NCBI GenBank assembly: GCA_009929415.1
Contig: SAAM01000003.1
Coordinates: forward strand, 1 to 37,664
DNA from: Clostridia bacterium
GTDB lineage: Bacteria > Bacillota > Clostridia > Peptostreptococcales > Filifactoraceae
DNA length: 37,664 nucleotides
Direction of reading: 5' to 3'
The notes beneath the pieces were generated by a model. The model searched no databases, was not told where the DNA came from, and worked only from the letters and a program-made list of their open reading frames with translations. Position 1 is the first letter of the stretch. Each line of letters opens with the position of its first letter. Of this stretch, positions 1 through 8,263 are shown in pieces. Made by a program: the position numbers and the translations under genes.

Positions 1-660
1 CTCCTTGATGTTTCCTGGCTTTACAGATCCGCCATACTGAATTCTTATTCTCTGAGAAGTATCTTCGCCATATATCTTTGAAAGCTTTTCTCTTATCTGA
101 AGACATGCCTCATTTGCCTGAGCGCTTGTTGCAGTCTTTCCTGTTCCTATAGCCCAGATTGGCTCGTATGCTATAACTGTCTTTAATGCTTCTTCAGGTG
201 AAACTGTGACAAGTGCTGCTTCAACCTGCTCGGTAATGACTTTTTCAGTCACTCCCTGCTCTCTCTGCTCAAGAGATTCTCCTACGCATATTATAGGTGT
301 AAGTCCTGTACTCAGAGCTTTTTTTACCTTGAGATTTACAGTTTCATCTGTTTCATTGAAATACTGCCTTCTTTCAGAGTGTCCTACTATAACATACTCC
401 GCTCCTATTTCAAGAAGCATCTTCGCAGATACCTCGCCTGTAAATGCTCCCTCATCTTCGTAGTGAAAATTCTGGGCTCCAAGCTTGATATTTGTTCCTT
501 TTAGTGCAGCTTTCAGATCTTTTATTATAGTAAATGGCGCACATATTACCGCTTCAACGTTTTCTGTATCACTGTCGTTTTTAACTGCATCTGCAAATTC
601 CAGAGCCTCCGCGATTGTCTTGTACATCTTCCAGTTTCCTGCTATTATTGGTTTTCTCAT
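1..660 (-). CDS. tpiA: triosephosphate isomerase (C-terminus beyond window)
   Basis: Cytoplasmic glycolytic enzyme that interconverts dihydroxyacetone phosphate and glyceraldehyde 3-phosphate. The reading frame starts at the ATG at 658-660 (MRKPIIAGNWKMYK), with an AAGGAGG ribosome site just upstream, and runs off the left edge after about 220 codons, so roughly the last 30 residues are missing. The N-terminal NWKM signature, the region of the catalytic histidine (IVGHSERR) and the catalytic glutamate loop (AYEPIWAIGTGK) are all readable. It lies 24 nt behind pgk with no terminator between, so it is the fourth gene of the cggR-gap-pgk-tpiA operon. In related genomes gpmI and eno often follow; they would lie outside this window. 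Confidence 0.97.
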   Translation of the reverse strand, partial: MRKPIIAGNWKMYKTIAEALEFADAVKNDSDTENVEAVICAPFTIIKDLKAALKGTNIKLGAQNFHYEDEGAFTGEVSAKMLLEIGAEYVIVGHSERRQYFNETDETVNLKVKKALSTGLTPIICVGESLEQREQGVTEKVITEQVEAALVTVSPEEALKTVIAYEPIWAIGTGKTATSAQANEACLQIREKLSKIYGEDTSQRIRIQYGGSVKPGNIKE

Positions 661-684
661 CAAAAGCCTCCTTATGTTAGGGTT

Positions 685-1887
685 CTATTTAGAGTCAAGA
701 GATACTATGCCAGGGAGTTCTTTTCCCTCAAGGAATTCGAGCGATGCGCCGCCTCCTGTTGATACGTGAGTCATCTTTTCTCCAAATCCAAGCTGATTGA
801 CTGCCGCAGCCGAGTCTCCTCCGCCTATTACAGTCACGGCATCCTCAAGCTCTGCCATGTTTTTTGCAATGGCGAGCGTTCCCTGAGCAAATTTCTTAAA
901 TTCGAACACTCCCATCGGGCCGTTCCATATTATAGTCGCAGATGATCTTACCTTCTCCACATAAAGCTCTACAGTCTTTGGTCCGATGTCTAGTCCCATA
1001 TGTCCTTGTGGTATATTCTGATCCTGAGTGACAACGGCCTCTGCATCTGCTGCAAATCTGTCAGCCGCTACATTGTCCACAGGAAGAAGCATGGTAACGC
1101 CCTTCTGCTTTGCTTTTTCAATCATTTCTGCTGCATATTCCACTTTTTCTTCTTCAACAAGCGATGTTCCGATTTCATAGCCCTGAGCCTTGAGGAATGT
1201 ATATGCCATGCCTCCGCCTATTATAAGCGTGTCCACCTTGTCAAGCAGCTTTTCTATCACGGCTATCTTGTCAGATACCTTTGCTCCTCCAAGTATTGCA
1301 GTGAAAGGTCTCTTTGGATTTTCAACTGCTTCTCCAAGAAATTTGAGTTCCTTCTGTATGAGGTATCCGCAGACTCTTGCCTGCATGAATTCTCCAGCGC
1401 CCACTGTAGAGCAGTGCGCTCTGTGTGCCGTTCCGAATGCATCGTTTACGAATATGTCTGCAAGTGATGCAAGCTCTCTTGAAAAAGACTCTTCGTTTTT
1501 TGTCTCTTCTTTTCTGAACCTTGTATTTTCAAGAAGGACTATGTCTCCGTCCTTCATTTCATTTATGACTTCTTTTGCTATGTCTCCTGAAACCTGAGGA
1601 TCTGCTGCAAATCTCACTTCTTTTCCCAGAAGCTCAGAGAGCTTTTTCGCTACGGGCTCCAGTGAAAATGCCGCCTCATAGCCGTTTTTCGGCTTTCCGA
1701 GATGTGAGCACAGTATCACTCTTGCATTATTGTCAGAAAGATACTTTATAGTCGGAAGCGCTCCATATATCCTGTTAAGGTCTGTTATTTCTCCGTCCCT
1801 CAGCGGCACGTTGAAATCGCATCTTACAAGAGTCTTCTTTCCCGTTACATTAATGTCCTCTATGGACTTCTTATTTAGCATAGACAT
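685..1887 (-). CDS. pgk: phosphoglycerate kinase
   Basis: Transfers phosphate from 1,3-bisphosphoglycerate to ADP, the first ATP-yielding step of lower glycolysis; cytoplasmic. At 400 residues it is the usual bacterial length. The N-terminal substrate-binding signature ([10 protein letters not shown], about residues 20-29) and the C-terminal nucleotide-loop signature (GGGDSAAAV, about 350-360) are both present. The first ATG is chosen because GGAGG lies six bases upstream; a second Met two codons later is possible. Only 13 nt separate it from gap, which supports co-transcription from the CggR-controlled promoter at 4,086-4,114. Confidence 0.98.
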   Translation of the reverse strand: MSMLNKKSIEDINVTGKKTLVRCDFNVPLRDGEITDLNRIYGALPTIKYLSDNNARVILCSHLGKPKNGYEAAFSLEPVAKKLSELLGKEVRFAADPQVSGDIAKEVINEMKDGDIVLLENTRFRKEETKNEESFSRELASLADIFVNDAFGTAHRAHCSTVGAGEFMQARVCGYLIQKELKFLGEAVENPKRPFTAILGGAKVSDKIAVIEKLLDKVDTLIIGGGMAYTFLKAQGYEIGTSLVEEEKVEYAAEMIEKAKQKGVTMLLPVDNVAADRFAADAEAVVTQDQNIPQGHMGLDIGPKTVELYVEKVRSSATIIWNGPMGVFEFKKFAQGTLAIAKNMAELEDAVTVIGGGDSAAAVNQLGFGEKMTHVSTGGGASLEFLEGKELPGIVSLDSK

Positions 1888-1900
1888 AGTTTTCCTCCAC

Positions 1901-2908
1901 TTATTCAGTAAGCGATGCGAAATGTCTCAGTGTTCTTATGAGCTGATTAGTATATGACATTTCGTTATCATACCATGATACTACCTTTATAAGCTGCTCT
2001 CCGTTTACTTCCATTACCTTTGTCTGAGTCGAATCAAAAAGCGAACCGTAGCTCATGCCGATTATGTCCGAAGAAACAAGCTCCTCATCAGTGTATCCGA
2101 ATGACTCGTTTGCTGAATCCTTCATTATCTGATTTATTTCCTCAACAGAGGTTTTCTTTTCCATTGTGCACACAAGTTCTGTAAGCGAACCAGTTATTAC
2201 TGGAACTCTCTGAGCTGAACCATCAAGCTTTCCTTTAAGCTCCGGGATTACAAGACCTATAGCCTTTGCCGCGCCTGTTGAGTTTGGAACTATATTTGCC
2301 GCCGCCGCTCTGGCTCTTCTGAGGTCTCCCTTTGCATGCGGAGCATCAAGAGTGTTCTGGTCATTTGTGTATGCATGTATTGTAGTCATGAATCCTTTTG
2401 TTATACCAAATTTATCATTCAGTACTTTGGCCATAGGCGCAAGACAGTTTGTAGTACATGAAGCTCCGGATATCACAGTCTCTGTTCCATCGAGTATATC
2501 GTGATTTACATTGTAAACTACAGTCTTGAGATCTCCTGTTGCAGGGGCTGAAATAACCACTTTTCTGGCTCCGGCTCTGATATGAGCTTCTGCCTTCTCT
2601 TTGTCAGTGAAGAAACCTGTACATTCAAGTACCACGTCTATTCCAAGCTCTCCCCACGGAAGGTTTGCAGGGTCTTTTTCTGCATAGACATTTATCTTCT
2701 GTCCGTTTACTATGAAATCATTCTCTTCAACAACTATTTCACCGTTGAATCTTCCCTGTGCAGAGTCATATCTGAAAAGATGAGCAAGTGTTTTTGAGTT
2801 CGTAAGGTCATTTATTGCCACAACCTCAAATTTATCTGTCTGCTCGATCATTTTTCTAAGTGCAAGTCTTCCTATTCTACCAAATCCGTTTATCGCTACC
2901 TTTACCAT
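1901..2908 (-). CDS. gap: glyceraldehyde-3-phosphate dehydrogenase, catabolic (NAD-type) copy
   Basis: Type I GAPDH of 335 residues, oxidising glyceraldehyde 3-phosphate to 1,3-bisphosphoglycerate in glycolysis. The Rossmann motif (INGFGRIGR) is at residues 6-14, the catalytic cysteine is in SGASCTTNC (about 150-155), and the catalytic His is in the following TTIHAYTND segment. Asp34 (in AINDLT) and the Ala-Pro pair in LDAPH match the NAD-preferring form; the second copy at 4,238-5,245 differs at both places. The ribosome site AAGGAG sits upstream of the ATG and directly follows a leader with a 12-bp tandem repeat. It lies between cggR and pgk in the glycolytic operon, the position of catabolic gapA in Bacillus. 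Confidence 0.97.
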   Translation of the reverse strand: MVKVAINGFGRIGRLALRKMIEQTDKFEVVAINDLTNSKTLAHLFRYDSAQGRFNGEIVVEENDFIVNGQKINVYAEKDPANLPWGELGIDVVLECTGFFTDKEKAEAHIRAGARKVVISAPATGDLKTVVYNVNHDILDGTETVISGASCTTNCLAPMAKVLNDKFGITKGFMTTIHAYTNDQNTLDAPHAKGDLRRARAAAANIVPNSTGAAKAIGLVIPELKGKLDGSAQRVPVITGSLTELVCTMEKKTSVEEINQIMKDSANESFGYTDEELVSSDIIGMSYGSLFDSTQTKVMEVNGEQLIKVVSWYDNEMSYTNQLIRTLRHFASLTE

Positions 2909-2921
2909 TGTACTCTCTCCT

Positions 2922-2990
2922 TCTTAAGTAATCACATTTTTAATCACATTTTTAATCACATTTTTAATTTTCAATCACATTTATCAAGCA
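2922..2990 (-). repeat. 12-bp tandem repeat in the cggR-gap leader
   Basis: Three exact copies of the 12-mer TAATCACATTTT (plus-strand reading) occupy 2929-2964. A fourth, diverged AATCACATTT lies at 2982-2991 and encodes the last codons of cggR. Read in the direction of transcription, the gap leader holds a series of AATGTGATTA units ending immediately before the gap ribosome site. The array may have grown from the cggR 3' end by slippage. The unit nearest gap is part of a 17-nt inverted match to 4207-4223. Confidence 0.85.
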
Positions 2991-4002
2991 AATCCATCAG
3001 CCTGAACGCAGCACTTTCGTCTGTTATCAGAACCAGATTACTGTTGATTTTTGAAATCGACAGAATTGCCTCTGCCTTATTTCTTCCACCTGCCACACCG
3101 ATTATGCTTTTCAGGTTTTTATACTGCTCCAGCTTTATTCCGACAGTTCCCGTCTCATGCACTATCTCTCCACTTATGTCAAAATAGTGTCCGAAAGATT
3201 CTGATACAGCGCCTTTTCTTTTTATTTCCTGCCACTGATCATCCGAGGTACGTCTTCTTCTCGCCATGTCCTGCGCGTTTCCGATCCCAAAAACAAGATA
3301 GTCTATTTTCTGGATATCATCTACTACGCTCTTTATCTGAGGATCGCTGTACATATAACTCATAATGTCCTTATTGATATTGTCAGGTATGTGAAGAAGC
3401 TCATATCTAGCCATAAGTTTGCCTGCCAAGTTGGCAACTATATTGTTAGACTGTATTTCGAGCACTTCGCCAAGCCCTCCTCTTGCCGGAACAATCGTCA
3501 TATCCGGAAACTCTCTTTTCTGCATCTGTTCAGAGAATTCAAACATCGTGTATCCACCAGTTATGCCTACAATGCTGTCAGGCCTTACTGTTGAAAGGAA
3601 ATACCTTGAAGCTTCCTTGCCAAGTTCTTTTAAAGCTTCGCGGCTGCTTTCCACCGATGTCGCCACTATTATTACCTTACTGATTCCAAGCTTTTCAGCA
3701 AGGGTGACCTGCATAAGTGAAAGTCCTCTTATCTGAGATATATATTCTCCGAGGCTGTCCAGAATGACCTTTCCTGATGGCGTGACCATCATTCCCGTTG
3801 CGTCTATGGCAATCAGGCCTTCGTTCTTCAGAAAATCAACTTCGCTTCTGATGATTCTTTCTGAAATATTCATTTTTGATGCAAGCATTCGCCTGCCAAT
3901 CGTCCCTGAAAGACTTATTTCATTTAATATAGAATATCTCTTTTCAAGAAGCACTAGCGCCTCTGGGACAATCTTACGTTGAATTTCCAGGAGATTATTC
4001 AT
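2971..4002 (-). CDS. cggR: central glycolytic genes regulator, SorC/DeoR family
   Basis: Repressor of the lower-glycolysis operon, known in Bacillus to sense fructose-1,6-bisphosphate. At 343 residues it matches the family. Residues about 25-80 form a winged-helix DNA-binding domain (SGTIGRRMLASKMNISERIIRSEVDFLKNEGLI). The rest is the SorC-type sugar-phosphate-binding domain, with the glycine-rich IVGITGGYTM, VPARGGLGE and IGVAGGRNKAEA segments. The ATG at 4000-4002 has a GGGGGG ribosome site five bases upstream. It is the first gene of the operon, behind a clear promoter and a CggR-type operator, so it very likely controls itself together with gap, pgk and tpiA. Its last codons merge into the repeat array ahead of gap. 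Confidence 0.95.
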   Translation of the reverse strand: MNNLLEIQRKIVPEALVLLEKRYSILNEISLSGTIGRRMLASKMNISERIIRSEVDFLKNEGLIAIDATGMMVTPSGKVILDSLGEYISQIRGLSLMQVTLAEKLGISKVIIVATSVESSREALKELGKEASRYFLSTVRPDSIVGITGGYTMFEFSEQMQKREFPDMTIVPARGGLGEVLEIQSNNIVANLAGKLMARYELLHIPDNINKDIMSYMYSDPQIKSVVDDIQKIDYLVFGIGNAQDMARRRRTSDDQWQEIKRKGAVSESFGHYFDISGEIVHETGTVGIKLEQYKNLKSIIGVAGGRNKAEAILSISKINSNLVLITDESAAFRLMDLLDKCD

Positions 4003-4041
4003 ATATTCCCCCCTTTATGAGTCATAAGTTCGAGATGGTGG

Positions 4042-4076
4042 GACATATTTTTGCCCGCCTTCCATTTTGCGTCCCG
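4042..4076 (-). promoter_or_regulatory. CggR operator
   Basis: On the minus strand the segment reads CGGGAC-N6-TGGA-N3-CGGGCA-N6-TGTC. This closely follows the published Bacillus CggR operator (CGGGAC-N6-TGTC-N4-CGGGAC-N6-TGTC), with one base less between the halves and substitutions in the inner parts. It starts a few bases after the predicted transcription start and before the cggR ribosome site, the position at which CggR blocks elongation in Bacillus. Confidence 0.85.
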
Positions 4077-4085
4077 CTTAATATT

Positions 4086-4114
4086 ATAATACTCCATGCA
4101 GGATATTTTTTCAA
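4086..4114 (-). promoter_or_regulatory. sigma-A promoter of the cggR-gap-pgk-tpiA operon
   Basis: -35 TTGAAA at 4109-4114, a 17-bp spacer, and -10 TATTAT at 4086-4091; an overlapping TATAAT lies at 4083-4088. The predicted start is near 4079, directly next to the operator. Confidence 0.8.
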
Positions 4115-4161
4115 GTTATTTTTGCATTTTCTGACAATTTGTATGTGATTGTTTTTAAGCA

Positions 4162-4205
4162 AAAATAATCAGACCCCTACTTGGCAATTAGAGTCTGATT
4201 ATTTT
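4162..4205 (-). terminator. terminator behind the second gap gene
   Basis: A 13-bp perfect stem (AAAATAATCAGAC at 4162-4174 with its complement at 4193-4205) with an 18-nt loop lies 33 nt past the gap stop. The tract after it on the minus strand is T-rich but interrupted, so termination may be incomplete and some transcripts could read on toward cggR. Confidence 0.75.
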
Positions 4206-4237
4206 CAATGTGATTACTTAAGAGTTTTCCAGTATAA

Positions 4238-5245
4238 CTAAATCATCTGACCGGCAAATCTTGCAACTCTGACAAGCTGAGATGCGTACGACATCTCATT
4301 GTCATACCATGCCACAACTTTTACGAGCTGATCATCACCAACCTGCAGGATCTTTGTCTGAGTTGCATCAAACAGGCTTCCGCATGTTATTCCTATTACA
4401 TCCGATGATACTATCTCGTCTTCTGTATATCCAAATGAATCATCACTGGCATCTTTCATTGCAGAATTTATTTCTTCTACACTTGTCTTTTTATCAAGAA
4501 CGCATACAAGCTCCGTAAGCGAACCAGTTATCACTGGCACTCTCTGAGCTGCTCCATCGAGCTTTCCATTCAGCTCTGGAATAACAAGGCCTATTGCCTT
4601 TGCAGCACCTGTTGAGTTTGGAACTATGTTTGCTGCAGCTGCCCTTGCTCTTCTCATGTCACCTTTTGGATGAGTTCCGTCAAGAGTGTTCTGATCGTTA
4701 GTATATGCGTGTATTGTAGTTATCAGTCCGCTTTTTATTCCGAATCTGTCGTTCATTACCTTAGCCACAGGAGCAAGGCAGTTGGTTGTGCATGACGCTC
4801 CCGAAATTATATTGTCTTCAGGAGTTATTATCTGATGATTAACACCGAAAACTACTGTCTTAAGATCTCCATTTGCGGGCGCTGATATTACTACTTTCTT
4901 CGCTCCGGCTCTAATGTGAGCCTCAGCCTGCTCTTTATCTGTGAATTTTCCAGTGCACTCAAGCACAAGATCTATTCCCATTTCCTTCCATGGCAGATTT
5001 TCAGGATCTCTCTCAGATATTATCTCTACAGTCCTGCCGTTTACAGAGAACTGCTTTTCTGAAAGCACTTCAACCTTTCCATCAAATCTTCCCTGAGATG
5101 AGTCATATTTAAGAAGATGCGCCAGAGTCTGTGCATCTCTTGTGCTGTTTATTACAGCAACCTCAAAATCATCTGTGTATCTGCTCATATTCCTGAGCGC
5201 AAGTCTTCCGATTCTTCCGAATCCATTGATCGCAACCTTTATCAT
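4238..5245 (-). CDS. second glyceraldehyde-3-phosphate dehydrogenase, probable NADP-tolerant (GapB-like) copy
   Basis: 335-residue type I GAPDH, intact, with the Rossmann motif INGFGRIGR and the catalytic GASCTTNC; it is closely related to the copy at 1,901-2,908. Two coenzyme-site features differ. Residue 34 is Ser (VINSTRD) where the first copy has the Asp that selects NAD, and the loop corresponding to LDAPH reads LDGTH. Both changes are in positions known to govern NAD versus NADP use in this family, so I infer relaxed or NADP preference and possibly a gluconeogenic or biosynthetic role. It has its own promoter (5,315-5,342) and terminator and lies upstream of the cggR operon on the same strand. 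The ribosome site GGAGGGG precedes the ATG. Confidence 0.93.
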   Translation of the reverse strand: MIKVAINGFGRIGRLALRNMSRYTDDFEVAVINSTRDAQTLAHLLKYDSSQGRFDGKVEVLSEKQFSVNGRTVEIISERDPENLPWKEMGIDLVLECTGKFTDKEQAEAHIRAGAKKVVISAPANGDLKTVVFGVNHQIITPEDNIISGASCTTNCLAPVAKVMNDRFGIKSGLITTIHAYTNDQNTLDGTHPKGDMRRARAAAANIVPNSTGAAKAIGLVIPELNGKLDGAAQRVPVITGSLTELVCVLDKKTSVEEINSAMKDASDDSFGYTEDEIVSSDVIGITCGSLFDATQTKILQVGDDQLVKVVAWYDNEMSYASQLVRVARFAGQMI

Positions 5246-5285
5246 TGCCCCTCCTGTATATAATGAATCATTAAATTATTCAGTG

Positions 5286-5308
5286 ACCGGGACGCATTCC
5301 GCTCCCAG
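5286..5308. promoter_or_regulatory. possible operator at the second gap promoter
   Basis: CGGGACGCATTCC followed by GCTCCCAG (plus strand) lies just past the predicted start site. CGGGACGCA is identical to the first nine bases of the CggR operator at 4,042-4,076, here in the opposite orientation to transcription, and outer GGGA/TCCC arms give partial symmetry. A full TGTC partner half is missing, so CggR binding is a guess. Confidence 0.4.
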
Positions 5309-5314
5309 TTATTT

Positions 5315-5342
5315 ATTATACACTACTTATTTTATTTTGCAA
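5315..5342 (-). promoter_or_regulatory. promoter of the second gap gene
   Basis: -35 TTGCAA at 5337-5342, a 16-bp spacer, and -10 TATAAT at 5315-5320. The predicted leader is about 60 nt and contains the CggR-like element. Confidence 0.7.
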
Positions 5343-5401
5343 CACTTTTTTGTTTTTTTCATCAAATAGGTTATACTTTTTAATTTCTGTGCTATATTCA
5401 A

Positions 5402-5448
5402 AAAAACCGGATACATGCATTTTATCTAAATGCAATGATCCGGTTTTT
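5402..5448 (-). terminator. rpoN terminator
   Basis: Inverted repeat with arms AAAAACCGGAT and ATCCGGTTTTT directly after the rpoN stop, followed on the minus strand by a run of seven T residues. Confidence 0.9.
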
Positions 5449-5449
5449 G

Positions 5450-6799
5450 CTAAATCTCTCTTCTGAGGCTTGATGTAAGTATCTGAAGCTCTTCTCTGTA
5501 TTTCGTGACCGTCCTTCGGGAAACCTCTATTCCCTCATCGTTAAGTATATCACATATCTTCTGATCACTCAGGGGCTTCTTCTTGTTCTCGCCCTCGATT
5601 ATGTCTTTTATCCTGTCTTTTATGTTTTTGTTTGAGATTGACAGCCCGTCTGACGTGCTTACTGATGTAGTGAAAAAATACCTGAATTCAAACAGGCCTC
5701 TCGGGGTCATCATATATTTGCCGTTTACTGCTCTTGATACGGTGGATTCATGAAATCCCGTCATGTCAGCTATATCCTTGAGCTTCATGGGGATTATATG
5801 ACTTTTGCCTTTTTCAAAAAACTCTATCTGGTTCTCAACGATCTTTATGGCAACCTTATGTATCGTGTTCTTTCTCTGCTCGATGTTTCTTATGAGATTA
5901 ACAGCCTTGCCAAGCTTCTCTTTAATATACTTTTCGGTGTCTCTGTCCACATCTTCCTTGTGCTCAGAGAGCATCTTTCTGTAGAACTCGCTTACATAAA
6001 GATGCGGAAGCGTCGAATTACTTGTAACTTCCCAGCGGTCTCCTATTTTTTCAACATATACGTCAGGAAACACATATTCAGGCGAAAAGGAGGTAAACTC
6101 CCTTCCTGGCTTTGGATCCAGCGACTTTATTATCCGAAGTGCTTCTGCAAGCTCTTCTTCTTTAAGCTTGTATTTCTTCTGTATCAGCTGATATCTCTTT
6201 GCCGCTATATTCTCCAGCTCGTTTTCCACAAGCTTTATTACTATGTCATCCTTTGCATATGTCTTCTCAAGCTGAAGCAGCAGGCATTCCCTGAGATCTC
6301 TTGCGCATATCCCTGCCGGCTCTATGCTCTGTACTTTTTTAAGCACCCTCAGAAAAGTACCGCTCTCTGTGCCAAGTACAGCTGAGCTTTCTTCTATGTC
6401 TGCCGTAAAGTAACCGCTGTCATTGACTCTTTCGATTATGTAATATGCTATATCCTTCTCATACCCTTCAAGCCTCAGAGAGGATATCTCTTTTTCAAGG
6501 TAATCGTATATATTGACAGGCGCCTGAATGTAATTTTCAGGATTCGACTCATTATCTTCATCTTCATTATAGGATTTCGACTGATGGGTAACTACATTCT
6601 TCATATCATTTGCAAATTTCGACCAGTCTATTTCTTCTCTGGGCTCTACCTCCAGGACAGGGTTTTCTCTGATTTCTTCGGTTATCACGCTCTCTACTTC
6701 CTGGTTGTTCATATTGAGCAGCTCTATTGCCTGCTTCAGCTCTTTTGTCATCTGAAGCTTCTGAGTCTGCCTGACATCCATAGAGAAATTAATCTTCAT
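5450..6799 (-). CDS. rpoN: RNA polymerase sigma-54 factor
   Basis: Alternative sigma factor that recognises -24/-12 promoters and needs an AAA+ activator to open them. Region I is Gln/Leu-rich (QTQKLQMTKELKQAIELL). The core-binding region and the HTH (LKDIADMTGFHESTVSRAVNGKYM) follow, and the RpoN box reads SRRTVTKYRE near the C-terminus. The chosen start is the ATG at 6797-6799 (MKINFSMDVRQ) with AGAGGTG upstream, giving 449 residues; an in-frame ATG 18 codons earlier lacks a ribosome site and adds residues not typical of the family. A sigma-54 activator and a matching promoter lie 4-6 kb away, so the factor has a plausible local client in arginase. Confidence 0.97.
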   Translation of the reverse strand: MKINFSMDVRQTQKLQMTKELKQAIELLNMNNQEVESVITEEIRENPVLEVEPREEIDWSKFANDMKNVVTHQSKSYNEDEDNESNPENYIQAPVNIYDYLEKEISSLRLEGYEKDIAYYIIERVNDSGYFTADIEESSAVLGTESGTFLRVLKKVQSIEPAGICARDLRECLLLQLEKTYAKDDIVIKLVENELENIAAKRYQLIQKKYKLKEEELAEALRIIKSLDPKPGREFTSFSPEYVFPDVYVEKIGDRWEVTSNSTLPHLYVSEFYRKMLSEHKEDVDRDTEKYIKEKLGKAVNLIRNIEQRKNTIHKVAIKIVENQIEFFEKGKSHIIPMKLKDIADMTGFHESTVSRAVNGKYMMTPRGLFEFRYFFTTSVSTSDGLSISNKNIKDRIKDIIEGENKKKPLSDQKICDILNDEGIEVSRRTVTKYREELQILTSSLRREI

Positions 6800-6867
6800 A
6801 TCAACTGCACCTCTGTTATCTTTAGTTAAAGACAGAAATTCATCTGTAATCATTATACTAATATATC

Positions 6868-6886
6868 ATAAAATGCGACATTTTAC
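6868..6886. promoter_or_regulatory. inverted repeat between rpoN and the divergent acyltransferase gene
   Basis: TAAAATG-CGA-CATTTTA gives 7-bp perfect arms with a 3-bp spacer. It overlaps the region about 15-30 bp upstream of a TATAAT at 6851-6856 (minus strand) that could be the rpoN -10. It is placed like an operator; the protein is unknown. Confidence 0.4.
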
Positions 6887-6985
6887 CAAAAATTTCTTCG
6901 ATTGCACCTGTTAATATTTCGCCTTTTTTCTTTTAATATAATAACATTTGTGATATCATTTATTTTATAAAAGAGGTGATAAAAC

Positions 6986-8263
6986 TTGAATATAAATGAA
7001 GAACTATACTGGAGCAAGCTGGATAATACAGGCAAGATATATCCTGCTGTAAGCGACCTTGGGTCTACTAATGTTTTCAGGATGTCTGCGTATCTGTATG
7101 AAGATGTAAAGCCTGAAACACTAAAGATTGCGCTCAACAAAGCCCTCGAGGTCATGCCGATATTCAAGGTTAAGCTCAGAAGAGGGCTTTTCTGGCCGTA
7201 TTTTGAGATCAACTTTGACGAACCGATTATTTACGAAGAGAACTTCTATCCATGCAAGACTATCCTCAGGAAAGAAAACAATAACTTCCTTTTCAAGGTT
7301 TCCTATTTCAAAAATAAGATCAACCTTGAGGTTTTTCATGCCCTCGGCGACGGAGCAGGCATTCTCAAGTTCCTCCACCACATACTTTATTATTACCTGA
7401 AGGAGCTCTATCCGGACAGGATTTCAGATGATGCTGAAATATTCAGGACCAACGTGGCCTCTATAGCCATGGGTGAGGATGCATTTGCAAAACACAAGAA
7501 CGCCGCCGACGTTAAGACAAACCTTAAAAACAGAAAGGCATATTCTATCCCGGGTACGCTGATGGACGGAAACAAACTTAAGGTAATAATAGCCAAGATT
7601 CCTCTTGCTGATTTTCTCAAGGTAGTGAAATCAAAGAAAGTCACTGTATCCATATATCTGGTGGCTCTAGTGACATATGCGATCTACAGCGAGGAACTCA
7701 AGCGAGATACTCTCAAAAAGCCTATCACGGTATGCCTGCCTACGAACCTGAGAGTGTTTTTTGAGACATCTACTGTCAGGAATTTCTTTACTAATATATA
7801 TCCTACCGTTGATTTTGAAAATGAAAACTATACATTTGACGATGTGCTTGATATTATCTCCGACGAGTTCAGAAAATATCTGGATAAGAACTATCTTGCC
7901 CAGAGAATAAGATATTTTTCCAATCTCGAAAAAAATCCACTCCTTCGCATAGTTCCCCTTCCGATAAAAAACTATGCCCTCAAGGGAGTATACAGGAGCA
8001 GCGAAAATACTCAGACGACCGTAATCTCAAGTCTTGGAAGAATAGAGTTCAACAACGGAATAGATGATTTCATAAAGGATCTTGAAATAATAATCAGCCC
8101 ATCCTTCTCCAATCCACTCAAGACCCTCAATTTCTCTTACAAGGACACTTTCTATCTGGATTTTACTTCTCTCATAGAAGATACCGATGTAGTGAGATTT
8201 GTTATAAGGTTCCTTTCAAGACAGGGGCTTGATGTTACTGTCTATACAAACGAGGTTGAATAA
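6986..8263 (+). CDS. alcohol acetyltransferase / condensation-domain-like acyltransferase
   Basis: 425-residue soluble protein of the chloramphenicol-acetyltransferase-like superfamily (alcohol O-acetyltransferase, Pap and condensation-domain relatives). The key motif HxxxDG is visible as FHALGDGAG near residue 118. The start is TTG at 6986, because AGAGGTG lies seven to eight bases upstream and no in-frame ATG occurs for about 30 codons. Its stop overlaps the start of the next gene by one base (TAATG), so the two are translationally coupled. In Clostridia such proteins are often paired with a zinc-ribbon membrane protein, as here. The acyl donor and acceptor are unknown; membrane-lipid or small-molecule acylation is inference. 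Confidence 0.75.
   Translation: MNINEELYWSKLDNTGKIYPAVSDLGSTNVFRMSAYLYEDVKPETLKIALNKALEVMPIFKVKLRRGLFWPYFEINFDEPIIYEENFYPCKTILRKENNNFLFKVSYFKNKINLEVFHALGDGAGILKFLHHILYYYLKELYPDRISDDAEIFRTNVASIAMGEDAFAKHKNAADVKTNLKNRKAYSIPGTLMDGNKLKVIIAKIPLADFLKVVKSKKVTVSIYLVALVTYAIYSEELKRDTLKKPITVCLPTNLRVFFETSTVRNFFTNIYPTVDFENENYTFDDVLDIISDEFRKYLDKNYLAQRIRYFSNLEKNPLLRIVPLPIKNYALKGVYRSSENTQTTVISSLGRIEFNNGIDDFIKDLEIIISPSFSNPLKTLNFSYKDTFYLDFTSLIEDTDVVRFVIRFLSRQGLDVTVYTNEVE

Noticed and set aside
2929-2990. Tandem repeat considered as a CRISPR array
   Set aside because: The units are 12 bp, directly adjacent, without spacers, and no cas genes are present.
4042-4223. An invertible DNA switch carrying the cggR promoter between the 17-nt inverted repeats
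   Set aside because: No recombinase is nearby and inversion would separate cggR from gap; RNA pairing or a rearrangement scar is simpler.
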